Below are positions 24,384 through 35,700 of a stretch of DNA of 64,000 nucleotides, in pieces (the first letter of the stretch is position 1; each line of letters begins with the position of its first letter). The position numbers were made by a program, and so were the translations under genes. The notes beneath the pieces are model-generated. The model had not been told where the DNA came from. It saw only the letters and a program-made list of their open reading frames with translations, and did not search any database. The DNA lies in contig NC_083508.1 of NCBI RefSeq assembly GCF_032362555.1, forward strand, positions 7,283,001 through 7,347,000, read 5' to 3'. Origin of the DNA: Amyelois transitella. Lineage: Eukaryota; Arthropoda; Insecta; Lepidoptera; Pyralidae.

Positions 24384-24640
24384 ATGTGGTTCCCAGCACC
24401 AAAAGAAAAAAGACCTCCACTACATCTCTTTCCTAGGGATGATGTGAAGAGCGACTAAAGGTTAGGCTTACAAACTTGGGATTCTTCTTTTAGGCTAGCA
24501 ACCTGTCACAACTTGAATCTCAATTCAAACTGATATTCAGATTTATGAAAATAAATCTGAATATCAGTCTCTTGAAGACTGTTGGCTCTGTCTTCCCTGC
24601 AAGAGATATAGATGTGACTATATGTATGTATGTCTGTCTC
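24384..24640 (+). repeat. SINE copy carrying an internal hairpin
   Basis: Near-complete plus-strand copy from catgtggttcccagcacc to gcaagagatatagatgtga and an atgtatgtatg tail. The middle of the copy (24529-24568), where the family has atcattaagccaaacagctg, is replaced by a perfect inverted repeat. Confidence 0.8.
24529..24568. repeat. Perfect 17-bp inverted repeat inside the SINE
   Basis: actgatattcagattta at 24529-24545 is the exact reverse complement of 24552-24568, with a 6-nt spacer tgaaaa. Confidence 0.9.
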
Positions 24641-25174
24641 ATAGAGCATTTGCAGGATTTGATTGATTTTTGGACATAATGCATCCACTTTGCTTTGCAT
24701 TCCAAGTGCTGCTCAAAAAAATAACACTAGTACAACTAAGCTAAACATTCATATAAGATGTTGATGAAAAAAGCAAATTGGTTCTTACTTTTTACATCTT
24801 TCCATGGATAGAAATACTGGGACTGTCTTCCACTATTTTCATTGCCAATGGCGGCAACAAAAAAACCCAGATTTACATCCACATAGAAACTATTTATTTC
24901 CTCTTAAGAAAAACCTCTTAAACATAGTTCTATTATTGAACTTGTTAATTGCTGGTAATAAATTTTCAAAAAACAACTGTTTTTTTATTATGTTTTAAAA
25001 ACTATTAGTCCCACTTTTCCCATCTTATATTCCCATGGAAATAGAAAGATACACCCATATTTTGCACCCTTTTGTATAGGTACTCCTGAATAATAAACAC
25101 AAAAATAACTTTAAAATATATTGTTATTACAACTACAACATATCCATTACATAACTAAAATAATAATAACAAAA

Positions 25175-25381
25175 CTATTTTAATACACCTTCATCTTTTA
25201 ATTCCTTTCTGATTTTTGATTGTACATGATCTGGAAAATTATTCAACTCTTCATTTATATAATTATGTAAGTCCTGCAAAGGTCTATAGTACTGGTGCAC
25301 CACTTGCGATCCGGTGAGCATGGATATCATCGCAGCAGCAGTAAAAGTTAGATATTGTCCCCAACTGACACCAGCTGGCAT
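25175..25381 (-). CDS. sloth2: sloth2 / UQCC6 (Brawnin, C12orf73) homologue, complex III assembly microprotein
   Basis: 68 codons. The N-terminus MPAGVSWGQYLTF, the single membrane segment (about residues 8-26) and the motif VVHQYYRPL match the Brawnin/C12orf73 family (family: MPAGV start and VVHRYYRP). Members are small inner-mitochondrial-membrane proteins needed for assembly of respiratory complex III. The ATG at 25381-25379 overlaps the TAA of the upstream sloth1 frame as TAATG, sharing one base, so both proteins must come from one transcript. In Drosophila the same pair (CG32736/CG42308) is bicistronic. Translation is inferred to depend on reinitiation or leaky scanning. The C-terminal half is charged (DHVQSKIRKELKDEGVLK) and lies outside the membrane. 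Confidence 0.88.
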   Translation of the reverse strand: MPAGVSWGQYLTFTAAAMISMLTGSQVVHQYYRPLQDLHNYINEELNNFPDHVQSKIRKELKDEGVLK

Positions 25382-25599
25382 TATGCTGCAGAATATTTCC
25401 TAATTTTCTCGTCGACTATATCGTGAGCTTGTCGCTTTTTGAATGTATTATAGAAGTTAACTTCACCAACTCTCCAGTTTATCATAGAAAACTCTAAAGC
25501 TCCTCCCAGTACAAAAAACATAGGTAGAAACCTATACATACCAAAAACTTTTTTTCCAGGCCATTTGTTGACAAGTTTATGAATCCATCCAATTCTCAT
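25381..25599 (-). CDS. sloth1: sloth1 / UQCC5 (SMIM4) homologue, complex III assembly microprotein
   Basis: 72 codons. The order PGKKVFGMYRFLPMFFVLGG followed by EFSMINWRVGEVNFY is the SMIM4/UQCC5 signature (family: PGKQRFGIYRFLPFFFVLGG and RVGQETFY). It has one membrane segment at about residues 24-43 with basic flanks on both sides. The family acts in the inner mitochondrial membrane in cytochrome b / complex III biogenesis. The ATG at 25599-25597 has a purine at -3. The frame ends in TAA at 25383-25381, where sloth2 begins. No intron interrupts either frame. The start codon faces the orphan gene at 26561, about 960 bp away. Confidence 0.9.
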   Translation of the reverse strand: MRIGWIHKLVNKWPGKKVFGMYRFLPMFFVLGGALEFSMINWRVGEVNFYNTFKKRQAHDIVDEKIRKYSAA

Positions 25600-26560
25600 T
25601 GCCTTACAGAATTATTTATTTTATATTCAGAAAAAATTGCGAATGGACACTTTAAAAAGTGATGATTATTATTTGGTACTTATACATATCACAAATTAAT
25701 TAAGAGTTTCTTTTAGACTACACTCAGGATAACTTAATATAGGTACCAGTGATTTGGTATGGTAAGGAGACCTGTGGGAGACCTAACCTCGAAACTCAAG
25801 ATAAGACTCAAATCCAAATCGAATCGATCAGCTGTGAATTCGATGTCAATGTCAAAATCAGGGTGTTCATGGCACATGTCAATGTCAAACGTAATAAATA
25901 TCGGAAGTTGATCAGAAGCATCGCTGAAGCTAGTCATAAAGTAGTTAGTGTTTTCAACTTAGTGCTTTTGGCGCTTTTTATCGTTTCGCGGATCATTTTT
26001 TTTGTCAATAGTGTAAAGTAATTAAATAATATTAAAGATCTGTATCGTTTTTTTTTCCAAATTTTGGCAATCTATGTAATGTAATGCTCTTTTTATCAAA
26101 TTTAGTGCATTTTCTTCAAACACATTTGGCAACAGTAAACACAATAAACATGTAGGTTGGTTTGGTTTGTGCTTGGTGTGTGCAAACTTACTTAAGACAT
26201 TATAAATGTGTGTTGTGTACAAAACTTATGAAAATAAAAACCAAACTTAGATAGTCACCAACCCAACATATAATAATTTCTGTAGTCACCATACCAAACC
26301 AAGTTCCTAAAACGTAGTGATTAAATACTCTGCGCCAAGTTACCTCAACCTTTATATGTCTATTTATTTTCTGACAGAACATCAGATAGAAGACTGACAG
26401 AGGCAGAAGTCTGAAAATGAAAACAAGGCAAAAATTTGTGGAAAAGGAAATGTAGGAAAGCAAAAGAAAATTACCGCGGTAATAGTCCTGTGATATTTTT
26501 TTAAAACAAAATCGACTTGTTACCGAAACTTGTTTACTTACTTGCTTTAAAGGTAAATCT
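25600..26560. promoter_or_regulatory. Shared intergenic region of divergent sloth1/2 and the orphan gene
   Basis: About 960 bp separate the divergent ATGs. At 25842-25888 there are four TGTCA motifs in about 47 bp (gatgtcaatgtcaaaa and catgtcaatgtcaaacg), a plausible promoter element cluster. The rest is AT-rich, with no supported coding sequence. Confidence 0.4.
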
Positions 26561-27109
26561 ATGAGCCTCATTAAGGACTCCAAACGAGTGATAAACCAAG
26601 TATTTTTGGAAAATGTGATTCCCATGAAAATTACAGAGAGCAGAGAATTAAAACCATGTTCTATCAGCTGGGGAATCATCACAGATTACTATTTGGAATC
26701 AATCAAAATCAATTCCAATAAGGAGGGTATTACTTCTACAGTCGCGACATTAAAAATTGGTGATGTTACTGGACAAATTGTGTGTATAGTAAGAGGTCCT
26801 GTGGTTGGAGTTCTGTTTGATTTATCGGCTAAAGAGTGGTTACAAGTTGAACAACTCTGTAACTGTGGAGGACAGTTATTTTATAGATATTTTAGAGATG
26901 GAATAAAAAGCAGTTTCAATTATGAACAAAAGTTGTTTTATAATTTTTGTGCCAGCAGTCAAAAAAAGAATGCTCTTGTAGCTGTGTTTCGCAGAGGTGT
27001 TAACCAAAGAAATAAAGATATAAATGATGCATTTCTTGAAATTTTAGAACTTAAGAAATGTGAAGGATTAATTTTAGATTTATATACAAATCAACTTAGA
27101 AAAACATAA
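26561..27109 (+). CDS. Orphan 182-residue protein, possible OB-fold
   Basis: Single uninterrupted frame of 182 codons ending in TAA at 27107. The chain alternates hydrophobic beta-like segments and short loops; the stretch TVATLKIGDVTGQIVCIVRG (about residues 65-84) resembles an OB-fold strand pattern as in single-strand nucleic-acid-binding proteins. That is only a shape impression. It has no signal peptide, membrane segment or zinc-binding cluster, although it contains CNCGG. The C-terminus is charged (NQRNKDINDAFLEILELKKCEG). Met22 is an alternative start. It is divergent from sloth1/sloth2. I do not recognise the family. Confidence 0.65.
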   Translation: MSLIKDSKRVINQVFLENVIPMKITESRELKPCSISWGIITDYYLESIKINSNKEGITSTVATLKIGDVTGQIVCIVRGPVVGVLFDLSAKEWLQVEQLCNCGGQLFYRYFRDGIKSSFNYEQKLFYNFCASSQKKNALVAVFRRGVNQRNKDINDAFLEILELKKCEGLILDLYTNQLRKT

Positions 27110-27537
27110 AACATGTATTTTTAAATGCACATTCATTTTATTAATATATTTTGTATGTTAGAAATCTTAGCATTAAAAGTTTGTTATGTAATTAATATGG
27201 GAACTATGATCATATTGTACCAAAGTATTTAGAAAGAAACCGCAGACCATACAACCTTAAGGCTTCATTGCCTTTGAAAGTAACATTAACAGGCAAAATG
27301 ATATAATTTAAGAACTGCCAATGTAGTTTAAACTTAGTTAGATTAAATATATTTAATAGAATAAAAATAAATAGCATTTATTATTTCCATGCTCATCCTT
27401 TACTTAACAATTGTACAACTTATTTGGCAAATAAGTATGTAGGTACTGATAGTTTTCTACTATAAAATAAAATAAATGTAATGTATAAATCAAACTTACC
27501 CCATAAGTCCAATCTAAGTTATCATTTATTATTATTA

Positions 27538-27642
27538 TACATACATACATACATATAGTCACGTCTATATCCCTTACGGGGTAGACAGAGCCAATAGTCC
27601 CGAAAAGACTGAATGGCCACATTCAGCTGCTTGGCTTAATGA
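27538..27642 (-). repeat. SINE 3' fragment, (TATG)n-tailed family
   Basis: Tail (catacatacatacata on the plus strand) plus about 90 bp of the 3' end (cacgtctatatcccttacgg, gccacattcagctgcttggc), then it stops within the agccaa block. Confidence 0.75.
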
Positions 27643-28718
27643 TTATTATTATTATAATTCTGTCAATTACTAGCAACTTAACACAGCATCACAACAGATG
27701 CAATTCTTATGCTAAATATTCCCTATAATGGATAAAGAAGTTGTATATACTTGTTTCTTTACATTACAAATTTTCCTCTCATAGAAATCCACTGAGATCG
27801 TGTGGAACAGGTCTGAGCTATCAAAGTAGGTATGTGTTTCCACTGAAGAAGGAGCACAGCCTGTCGCAGGAGCGTGGTGGAGTGGAGCGGCTTTTCATAT
27901 TCGCATCGCCTGGTAACTGTTCACAATTGCGAAATCGTTTGTTACGGACGATGTGCGCTGATTAACCACCACCTTCGAAAAAAAAGGTGATAAGTACTCG
28001 ATTTGACCTGTATGTACTGACCGACCGATTTTAATGTGTTGACGTTCTGCTATAGGTATCTTGCCATCATCACACGACCTCACAGAACACCTATCGCCTG
28101 GTGCGTGAGAGTGACGCTTACTAAAATGAATAAAGCTTCGCTCCGCCTCAAAGATACTGCAACTTAATTTTTTATTTTCCAACTTCAAGTATCATATTAT
28201 TATGCCTTATTAAACAGATTATAATATTAGTTCACTGACAATCTCAATACAAAAGCTGATCCTCTGTATTGCCGATTTAGATTTGTGGCGAGAGATAGGT
28301 AACTTACATACCTACCTACCGTTTTTTTATAGGTTGGACTAAGCCAAACTCATATCGCAAAACGGCATTCAAATCGAAGCAATAGTTTCCGCGCAAAGCA
28401 AGTACAAAACAAACATACATACAGACAGACAGAATTAAAAAAAATCATATCTGTGTTCTTTTGGTCATATATGTAGATCCCCCTTAGGACTCTTGCAGCG
28501 TGCTGTCGACTTCGTCCGATCTAAGTCTTTTATAATAGCACAAACTAAATAGAGATACTATGTATAATAGGCAGGATATTATATAGGGTGATTGCGCTGG
28601 TTTTCGTCCAATTAGCGAAGTTCCCATCTTTCAGTCGTAAAAATAATATGATAAAGTATCCTAATTATAATAGCTCATATTTGTTTATATAACTCATATA
28701 GTCTATTTTTGATTCATA

Positions 28719-29778
28719 CATAAAATCACGCCTCTTTCCCGGAGGGGTAGGCAGAGACTACCTCTTTCCACTTGCCACGATCTCTGCATACTTCCTTCGC
28801 TTCATCCACATTCATAACTCTCTTCATGCAAGCTCGGCGATTTCGGGTACTTTTGACCTGACCTTTTACCAGGACGTCCTTAATTTGATCAAAGTAGGTC
28901 TTCCCACTCCGACCTTTCCCTCCACACTCTCCTTGTATATCTGCTTAGTCAATCTGCTTTCATTCATCCTCTCCACATGACCGAACCATCTTAACATACC
29001 CTTTTCTATTAACTACATCTTCTTTCACATCACAACATTCCCTTATCACGCTGTTACTTATCCGGTCACTCAATTTCACACCCATCATACTCCTTAACGC
29101 TCTCATTTCCACTGCATTTATTCTGCTTTCGTGCTTCTTTTGCCATACCCAACTTTCACTCCCATACATTAATGTCGGGACCAACACGTCCCTATGCATA
29201 GCCAGTCGAGCCTTTATGGATATTTTCTGACTGCTCATAAAGGCATGCAAAGCTCCATTCACCATGTTCCCCGCGTTCACTCCCCTTTCAATATCACTAT
29301 CACACTTGCCATCTGATGTAAACTTTGATCCTAGATATACAAACTCTTTCACTTGCTCAACTTTTTCTCCTCCAATCAAAATATTACATGCTGTCATTTC
29401 TTTCTCCATTTCAAAAACCAGTGTTTTAGTTTTACTTACGTTCACTTTCATTCATTTCTCTTTTAAAGCTTCATGCATACAGTTTACCATCTCCTGTAAC
29501 TCCTCCGCTGATGACGCCAGTATAACCTGATCGTCGGCATAGAGCAGACATTTGACGAGTAACTCATTCATCCTTAATCCACTTTCAGACTCTTTCAAAT
29601 CTGTCAAACAACAATCCATAAATAGGTTGAACAACCACGCTGACGCAACACATCCTTGCCTAATGCCTTTCTCAATCTTAAACCACTCAGTGTGCGCTCC
29701 GCTTATCCTGACACAAGCACTCGAATTCTCATATAAGGATTTCAGCGCTCGAACCCATGCATAGAAAGTGCTGACCAC
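28719..29778 (-). mobile_element. 5'-truncated non-LTR retrotransposon (reverse transcriptase part and 3' end)
   Basis: Minus-strand reverse transcriptase in two adjacent frames: 29452-29778 with KGIRQGCVASAWLFNLFMD and the active-site box YADDQVIL, and 28960-29451 with KTKTLVFE, EFVYLGSKFTSDG and MYGSESW. The two frames meet at about 29451, so a frameshift or stop separates them. Upstream domains (endonuclease, early RT) are missing. The 3' untranslated end reaches about 28719 and recurs near 60474 and 62186. The style (FVYLGS...DIE..VNAGN) is that of insect RTE/CR1-group LINEs; the clade is not settled. Confidence 0.8.
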
Positions 29779-29802
29779 AATTCATTCCTCTCAACGACGA
29801 TC

Positions 29803-30114
29803 TTAGCTTAACAATAGTATGGCTTCTGGCCCCCTTTTTTTAAAACTGTCTGTCGTCTTTCCATTTATTCTATCAAGAAGTGTGGACTTTGGAATATTAT
29901 ATTTTCCGCACACTTCTCGTACAGAAACAATGTTATCCCTAATTTCCGATAATGCTTCTCTTAATGTATCTTCAGTGTATGGAGCAGTAGATTTCTTGAT
30001 TTTTTTTTGATTTCCCCGAATCCATGTATAACAATTAATTTCGTAGTTTAGTAGGCACCTACTAGAAAAATCTGTACGAATTATACAAGAAAATGTGTTA
30101 GAAGTAGATTCCAC
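29803..30114 (-). pseudogene. pogo/jerky-type transposase N-terminus with psq helix-turn-helix, truncated
   Basis: The frame contains YTEDTLREALSEIRD, VSVREVCGKYNIPKSTL and DRINGK, the psq-type helix-turn-helix used by pogo-family transposases to bind transposon ends. A run of nine A near 30002-30010 appears to shift the frame: an ATG just upstream (reading MDSGKSKK) is in another frame. The protein stops after about 20 residues beyond the HTH, where LINE sequence begins, so the second DNA-binding region and the DDE catalytic domain are absent. It is a broken remnant. Confidence 0.7.
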
Positions 30115-30147
30115 ACTATTATGGACGAAAACGAATACAAAAATTGT

Positions 30148-30252
30148 GCCGTATGGTTCCCGGCCTATCAGTCTTTAAAAATAGTAGGCTCTGTCTGTCT
30201 TGCGGGGGCAAGGGATATAAACGTGATTATTATGTAGGTATGTATGTATGTA
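30148..30252 (+). repeat. SINE copy with large internal deletion, (TATG)n-tailed family
   Basis: The head (gccgtatggttcccggc) joins almost directly to the 3' end (gcaagggatataaacgtgat) and a tatgtatgtatgta tail. Confidence 0.7.
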
Positions 30253-31449
30253 CTAATACCTACAAAAAAATTACTGTTTAGTTTTCGTCCTTGGCATTAA
30301 AACATTTTTTAATTACGCAATTCTGAGAAATTATTGGACGGTAACTAAATATCTTGTCAAATAGTCAATAAAGTTCATATCTGTAGAAAACACATATTTT
30401 TTTATAGGTCTGATAAAGTAAAATGAGCATTCCAAAAATTTGGCTTGCTATTTTCGTTTTCGTCCGCGTGGACGGAAACCAAATAATTGGTAAAATAGGC
30501 ATGTCAGTTCATTCGTCCACAAACTTTTACTAAGATTACTACAAAAACATTGTAAAATAACCTAAACATAATGTTAGTTATACTCTTAAATATCCTTACA
30601 TGCCAAAATATTACCCAATCTAAGTGAAATAGTCATAAAACTCACCACGGAGTTTTCCTGCACCAGCAATTTTTTTTGTATCAGCAACAATGACGTCTAC
30701 AAAACACGAACACACGGCGGCCCCTGAATTTTGCCTGAATTTAATTTTTTCGAAGTTTTCACTTGTCAAATTGGATTTTGTGGTTGGTAGAACTTTTGCT
30801 TAGGTATGAAGGATCGTGAAAAGTTGCAACTTGCGCGCATACGTGTTTTTATATTCCTTTGATATGCATTTTCGAAAAAATAAAATGTACGAAAAGTAGA
30901 ACTGGACGCCAAACGAACCAATTACCCTACTTAATAGGTATGCTGTCATGATAATTTGCCTTGCAGATTTTTTTAATTTCTATATTCCTCCTAGCGTAAA
31001 TCCCGGTTACATTCTCACCTCTCTAGAGATGCATTTTGTTCAATTTTGTTCATGGTCCTGTTTTGAGTATGTAAGGTTTTTACGCGACTGTCTGACCAAC
31101 CTGTGCAGGGGAACCTTACTTATCTTAGAACACAACACGGTAAAACCTGCATTAGAATGGTCCTATCCTAAAGTGCCGGGAACCACACGGCACTGGTCTA
31201 TTTATTTATATGTTCAAAGTTCAAACTAGACATCCTAGTTTAACGTATTGTAAATTCTCGTAGTCTTAGTTAGGTAGGTTCTCTCAATATGTGTAGTGAA
31301 ATAATTTACGTATGTGGCTTTTGATGCAATAACTACGGCACAGCGCGTGGGATGCGACCCGCGTCTGGGTGGTGAGATGATAGGTACCATTAAAATCTGG
31401 AGTGGGCGTTGACATCAAGTAGGACGGTTTTTTGCCGACCGAAGGCAAT

Positions 31450-31596
31450 AACTTTATTCAAATTTGTTAAGCGGGCTAAGGCTTCATGGCGTGCGCTCTA
31501 GTAAGCTTCGAACTGGCGCGACGAGCGAACGTTACGCGCGTAAAATTAAATAGCCTTGGGCTCCGAGTGTAGCTGCAGCGATCGACACGAACCGAC
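31450..31596 (+). promoter_or_regulatory. CpG-rich putative promoter of the disordered-protein gene
   Basis: A CpG-dense run (gcgcgacgagcgaacgttac, cgcgcg) directly precedes the ATG exon at 31597 in AT-rich surroundings. No TATA box is evident. Confidence 0.4.
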
Positions 31597-32683
31597 ATGG
31601 AGGTAGCGGACCACTGGCGCCGAGAATGGGCAGGGACAGCGGAGTTTGGGAAGGTGAGGTTATCCTAGAATATACATAGCCAATATAATCTACATAGATT
31701 GCAATAGGGGCAATGTTACTCTATGTCTATTTGCAAGATATTTGAGCGATAGGTACTTTGTCTTAATAACAATGTTTGTGAAAGCTTTCTAATCAGAAAA
31801 ATTCTGGTATATCTACTTATTACGTACCTAGGTGAATTACCTACATTTCGCACTTTACAAGCTCAAAATATGTCTTGTCGACTTCAGAAATATTCATTAT
31901 TGGTGCAGTCAAGCGGTGGTGTTTGGATTAGAGAGCGGTCATTGCCAAAATACTAAGGTTGTAGTTTCCTTATACGTTTAAAATCAGCGGCCGTTGTCTA
32001 TATGTACTCGTATAAGTACCTACAGCTTTTATAACTTTAGAAATATGGCACTTGTGTCTCGCAGGACTAAAGTTCAATGTCAGAATGAAAGGTCCGCGAA
32101 ACAACTTCTGGACTGGTTCTTTCTTTGTTTCATAGTTTTTGTGACTTTTCGTACTCTTGAACTTTCCGCAAACTTGAATTAAAACGCTGCTTTCTCGGTG
32201 GGGTAGGAAGAGTACCTATTCAGTTTAAGGTAAAGTAGATTTCACCAAAACGAGGTTGGTGTCCTTAAATACTTATGTGATATTATTGGGTACTAAATAA
32301 ATTAAAGAATTATTTATTTTGTATACCTATATCTATACAAAATTTTATAACATTACGCGCATGACTTTTCAATATAAGTATTTATAATCCTAGACGAATA
32401 AAATTTAAAAAATTAAGTTGACAGATGGTTATTAAACCAAACGGTAGTAAAACGGCCTCTGTGGCTCAGCGGTAGTACGCTTGTCTGTGACACCGGAGGT
32501 CCCGGGTTCGAATCCCGGCCAGGGCATGATGAGAAAAGAACTTTTTCTGATTGGCCTGGGTCTTGGATGTTTATCTATATAAGTATTTATTATAAAATAT
32601 AGTATCGTTGAGTTAGTATCTCGTAACACAAGTCTCGAACTTACTTGGAGGCTAACTCAATCAGTGTAATTTGTCCCGTATAT

Positions 32684-32721
<38 letters not shown>

Positions 32722-35700
32722 AAACCGGCAAGAAGAGGAACAGTGTAAGAAGGAAATCTATCTGCAGACAATGAGGATTACCGAGTGGTGAAAGTTGTGA
32801 TACGTACGCGAAGAAGCTGCTAATGAGCCCAGATGAGAACCTACACGCAATGTTATTGTTGTGTAGTGTAGATACCTCACACTGAAATAAGTGATTTACA
32901 CCGCTTCCGATGAAAGCAATAGTCGCGACTGATATATCAACATTTACTTAGAATTTGTATGAATATTACGCACTAGGTATATGGTCATTGTTTTCGTTCC
33001 TGTAGACACTAGTTTAATTTATGTAGGTACATAGAATAAAGAAAATGTGCCTTTCAAACGAATTCTACTTTGGAAGAAATAAGTCCCTCATACCTACCTG
33101 TGTTTTTTAGTTTGTTAAAAATTTAAATAATGTAAGTTCTCCCATTTGGGAGAACTGTTTCTTTTTTTCTATTAATCTTTAAAAAAATTAATCTGCCCAC
33201 GTTTACCCAAATGCATTCAAGATTTTCCTTTTCTTGGAAACGCAGAAATCCATCCAATCATCAGCTAACGGGTACATTCTTGTTATGGTATGACTCAGTA
33301 TTGGGAAACTCTTCAGATTATGACGCGAATGAAACAATAACTATATTTTCTAGAAGTCCGTGACGAAAACAGATGATGTCACGGATTTAATTTATGTACA
33401 TATCTAATAAAACTTATCCCCCTTTCAAGTTTAATATAATTACGATTATCAATCTCGTCTAGTATTGATTCGCATTATAAGAACAGCCTACATTGAACTT
33501 GGCTACTTAACAGTGATTAACGCAGATCAACCTACATAACAAAAAGTGTACGCTTTAATTCATTATCAAGGCCAATAAACGTAACGTCAGACAGACCTTT
33601 TACTAATAGAATTGCACATAAATGAAACATTACCTACAAATGAAAAGGTTTCTTGATGACTTAACATAAAATTTATACACAGTTGGGAGCTTAAGAATAA
33701 TGACTCTTCTTCATTCTAACTTTTAAATACGACATCTTTTCTAACGTACTAGTTTCTGCCGTCCGTAAACAATGTACTTTTAGGTGTTAAAGTACTTCAA
33801 CTCACCGCAATCACAACGCAATTCGAATACAAATTGATCAAAAGTTTTGACGTGACAAGTAACAAAGTAACAAAGAAAAATATATTAAAAAATCATGCTT
33901 CATATATAAGCTTTCCTATAGAAAAATGGCAAGGACCCTGCTATTGAATAGGTAATTGAAAGTCGGAAAATCCTTATTGTAGTATGTGACACATTCATAC
34001 CACTAATAATGCAATAAAATAAAGATTACACTATGATGAGAGAGATTATCTAATCTCTAAGTACCAATAACGTACCGTTCCGATAAAAAGACATAAAAGG
34101 AGCCATATAAAATAAAAATTGGGGATGTCATCAAGGTGATTTATCAAATTAACTGTTAGGAAGGTGCCGACACGAAGAGGCTGTTGTCTGGGTTCGTGTG
34201 CAAGTTGCCGGAAATCCTGCGTGCTTAAAGGTCGCTATGCGAGGTGGCATCTGCAGTGATTTCATTCGTATAAAAACCTTGTTTATGAATTTTGTTCAAA
34301 CTATAAACAATATACTTACCTGCATATGGTTTGGTTACTAGGAAGGCAGTTTGCGTATTAAGGGCACTTTTAGAACCCAAAGGAGCGTGTTGCAAGTGTG
34401 GCTTAGGTACTCATAGATTTCAAAACTTTGTGAAATAGCAATCGTGCATAAATTACAAAAAGTTTTTTAAAATAAAGAAATTCATGGACTACATATAATT
34501 GTTAGCATCAAATTATTGGTATTTTCCCAAAATATCTCGACAAGTTGCTAAAAAGCTTCTTAAAAGCAATAATTCCAATAAATTTTTGATTTAACCTGCA
34601 GTGCACTGGTATGCAGCGTAAATAGCCTCTCCGTAAATTCACCTATGCTTAACGAGGTAGACGAATTTTCCATATGACACATCATCGCATGTGATTTATT
34701 TAGGGTTGAATGAACTTTCTTTAGAATCTTTGTTAGAAATCATAGTGAAATCGAGTCTATGGCGCAATAATTACCTGCTAATTTTGCCTATGAATAGATC
34801 TCTTAATGAGCGTTTAGTTTGATTGTTTTAAAATATTATTATGTAGAGCGTAAGTAGCTAGGTATTACATATTTATGTATGTGAGGTAGGAAAATCGAAC
34901 GTTCGTATTAAAGAAAACTATTATTTTCTACATAACTTTACACATTGTACGTAGATAAAGATATTCCTTTCTGTTCATTTTCACAACCGGCTACTCTAAT
35001 TATTTAATTTTAAACTTGTAATTGGCTGGTTTTTTTTCATACTTACCTACTATATGTAGTATCCACTTGTGCTACACAAGAGACATTTCTGACGCTTCAC
35101 GTACCTAAGGTAGGTACGTGAAGCGTCAGAAATGTCTCAAACGAAATCATTATTTGTGGGTTTCTGTTTAAATAACTGCTATGACCTTTAATGACTCATC
35201 GGTATGATAACTATTTGGAATATCTATTGCAGCAGTACCTACCTATAAGTACCTACCTAAGTAGGTACTTATGTTAATTATTGAGAATACCCAACAGCTG
35301 AATATTGCCTATCGGGCTTTTTTTTGGCTTGTGGCAGATTGTTGGCTCTGTCTACCCCGCAAGGGATATAGACGTGACTATATGTATGTATGTATCCGCT
35401 ATTACTTACGAGATTAAAGTAACATAGAGGTACATAAATAGGTACTGGGTAGGTATCTCATTATAGATTAATTGCGGTAATTGATCTATAATGAGTATTT
35501 ATACTTTTCATAAAAGTTCTTGTTCTGCGAATATAATTTGTGCATTTGCCGCGGAGTGATTCTCAATGATGACGCGATGTTGACGCCCGCGCATGTCGAC
35601 GACCTCGGCTTCCCCACCCTTTGCGACAACTGTCGATAAATTATATCAGTACCTGAAGTAGAACTAGATAACCTCTGTTTGTGTGTCCGTCCATGTACGA

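Larger units (their letters stand above)
28584..30929 (-). mobile_element. Decayed pogo-like transposon interrupted by a LINE
   Basis: Ends gggtgattgcgctggttttcgtccaatt (from 28586; in blocks gggtgattg and tcgtccaatt) and the reverse complement of the right end (gggtaattgg with gcgtccagtt) are imperfect inverted repeats, flanked by TA (28584-28585 and 30928-30929). The motif ttttcgtcc or its complement recurs near 28599, 30122, 30282 and 30461. The interior holds a minus-strand pogo-type DNA-binding domain and, below it, a LINE fragment. Pogo ends and TA flanks agree with each other, but the terminal match is only moderate, so the boundaries are probable. Confidence 0.55.

Noticed and set aside
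25734-26021. Overlapping ORFs on both strands upstream of sloth1
   Set aside because: They lie over the TGTCA motif cluster of the putative promoter, with no family resemblance.
27780-28190. Open frames around a GC-richer stretch
   Set aside because: No domain, splice support or clear inverted ends; probably an old unidentified repeat.
32452-32525. A tRNA gene (A and B boxes present); likewise at 57899
   Set aside because: The tRNA-like head is joined to a repeated body found three times in the window and to A-rich or AT-rich tails, so it is a SINE promoter, not a functional tRNA gene.
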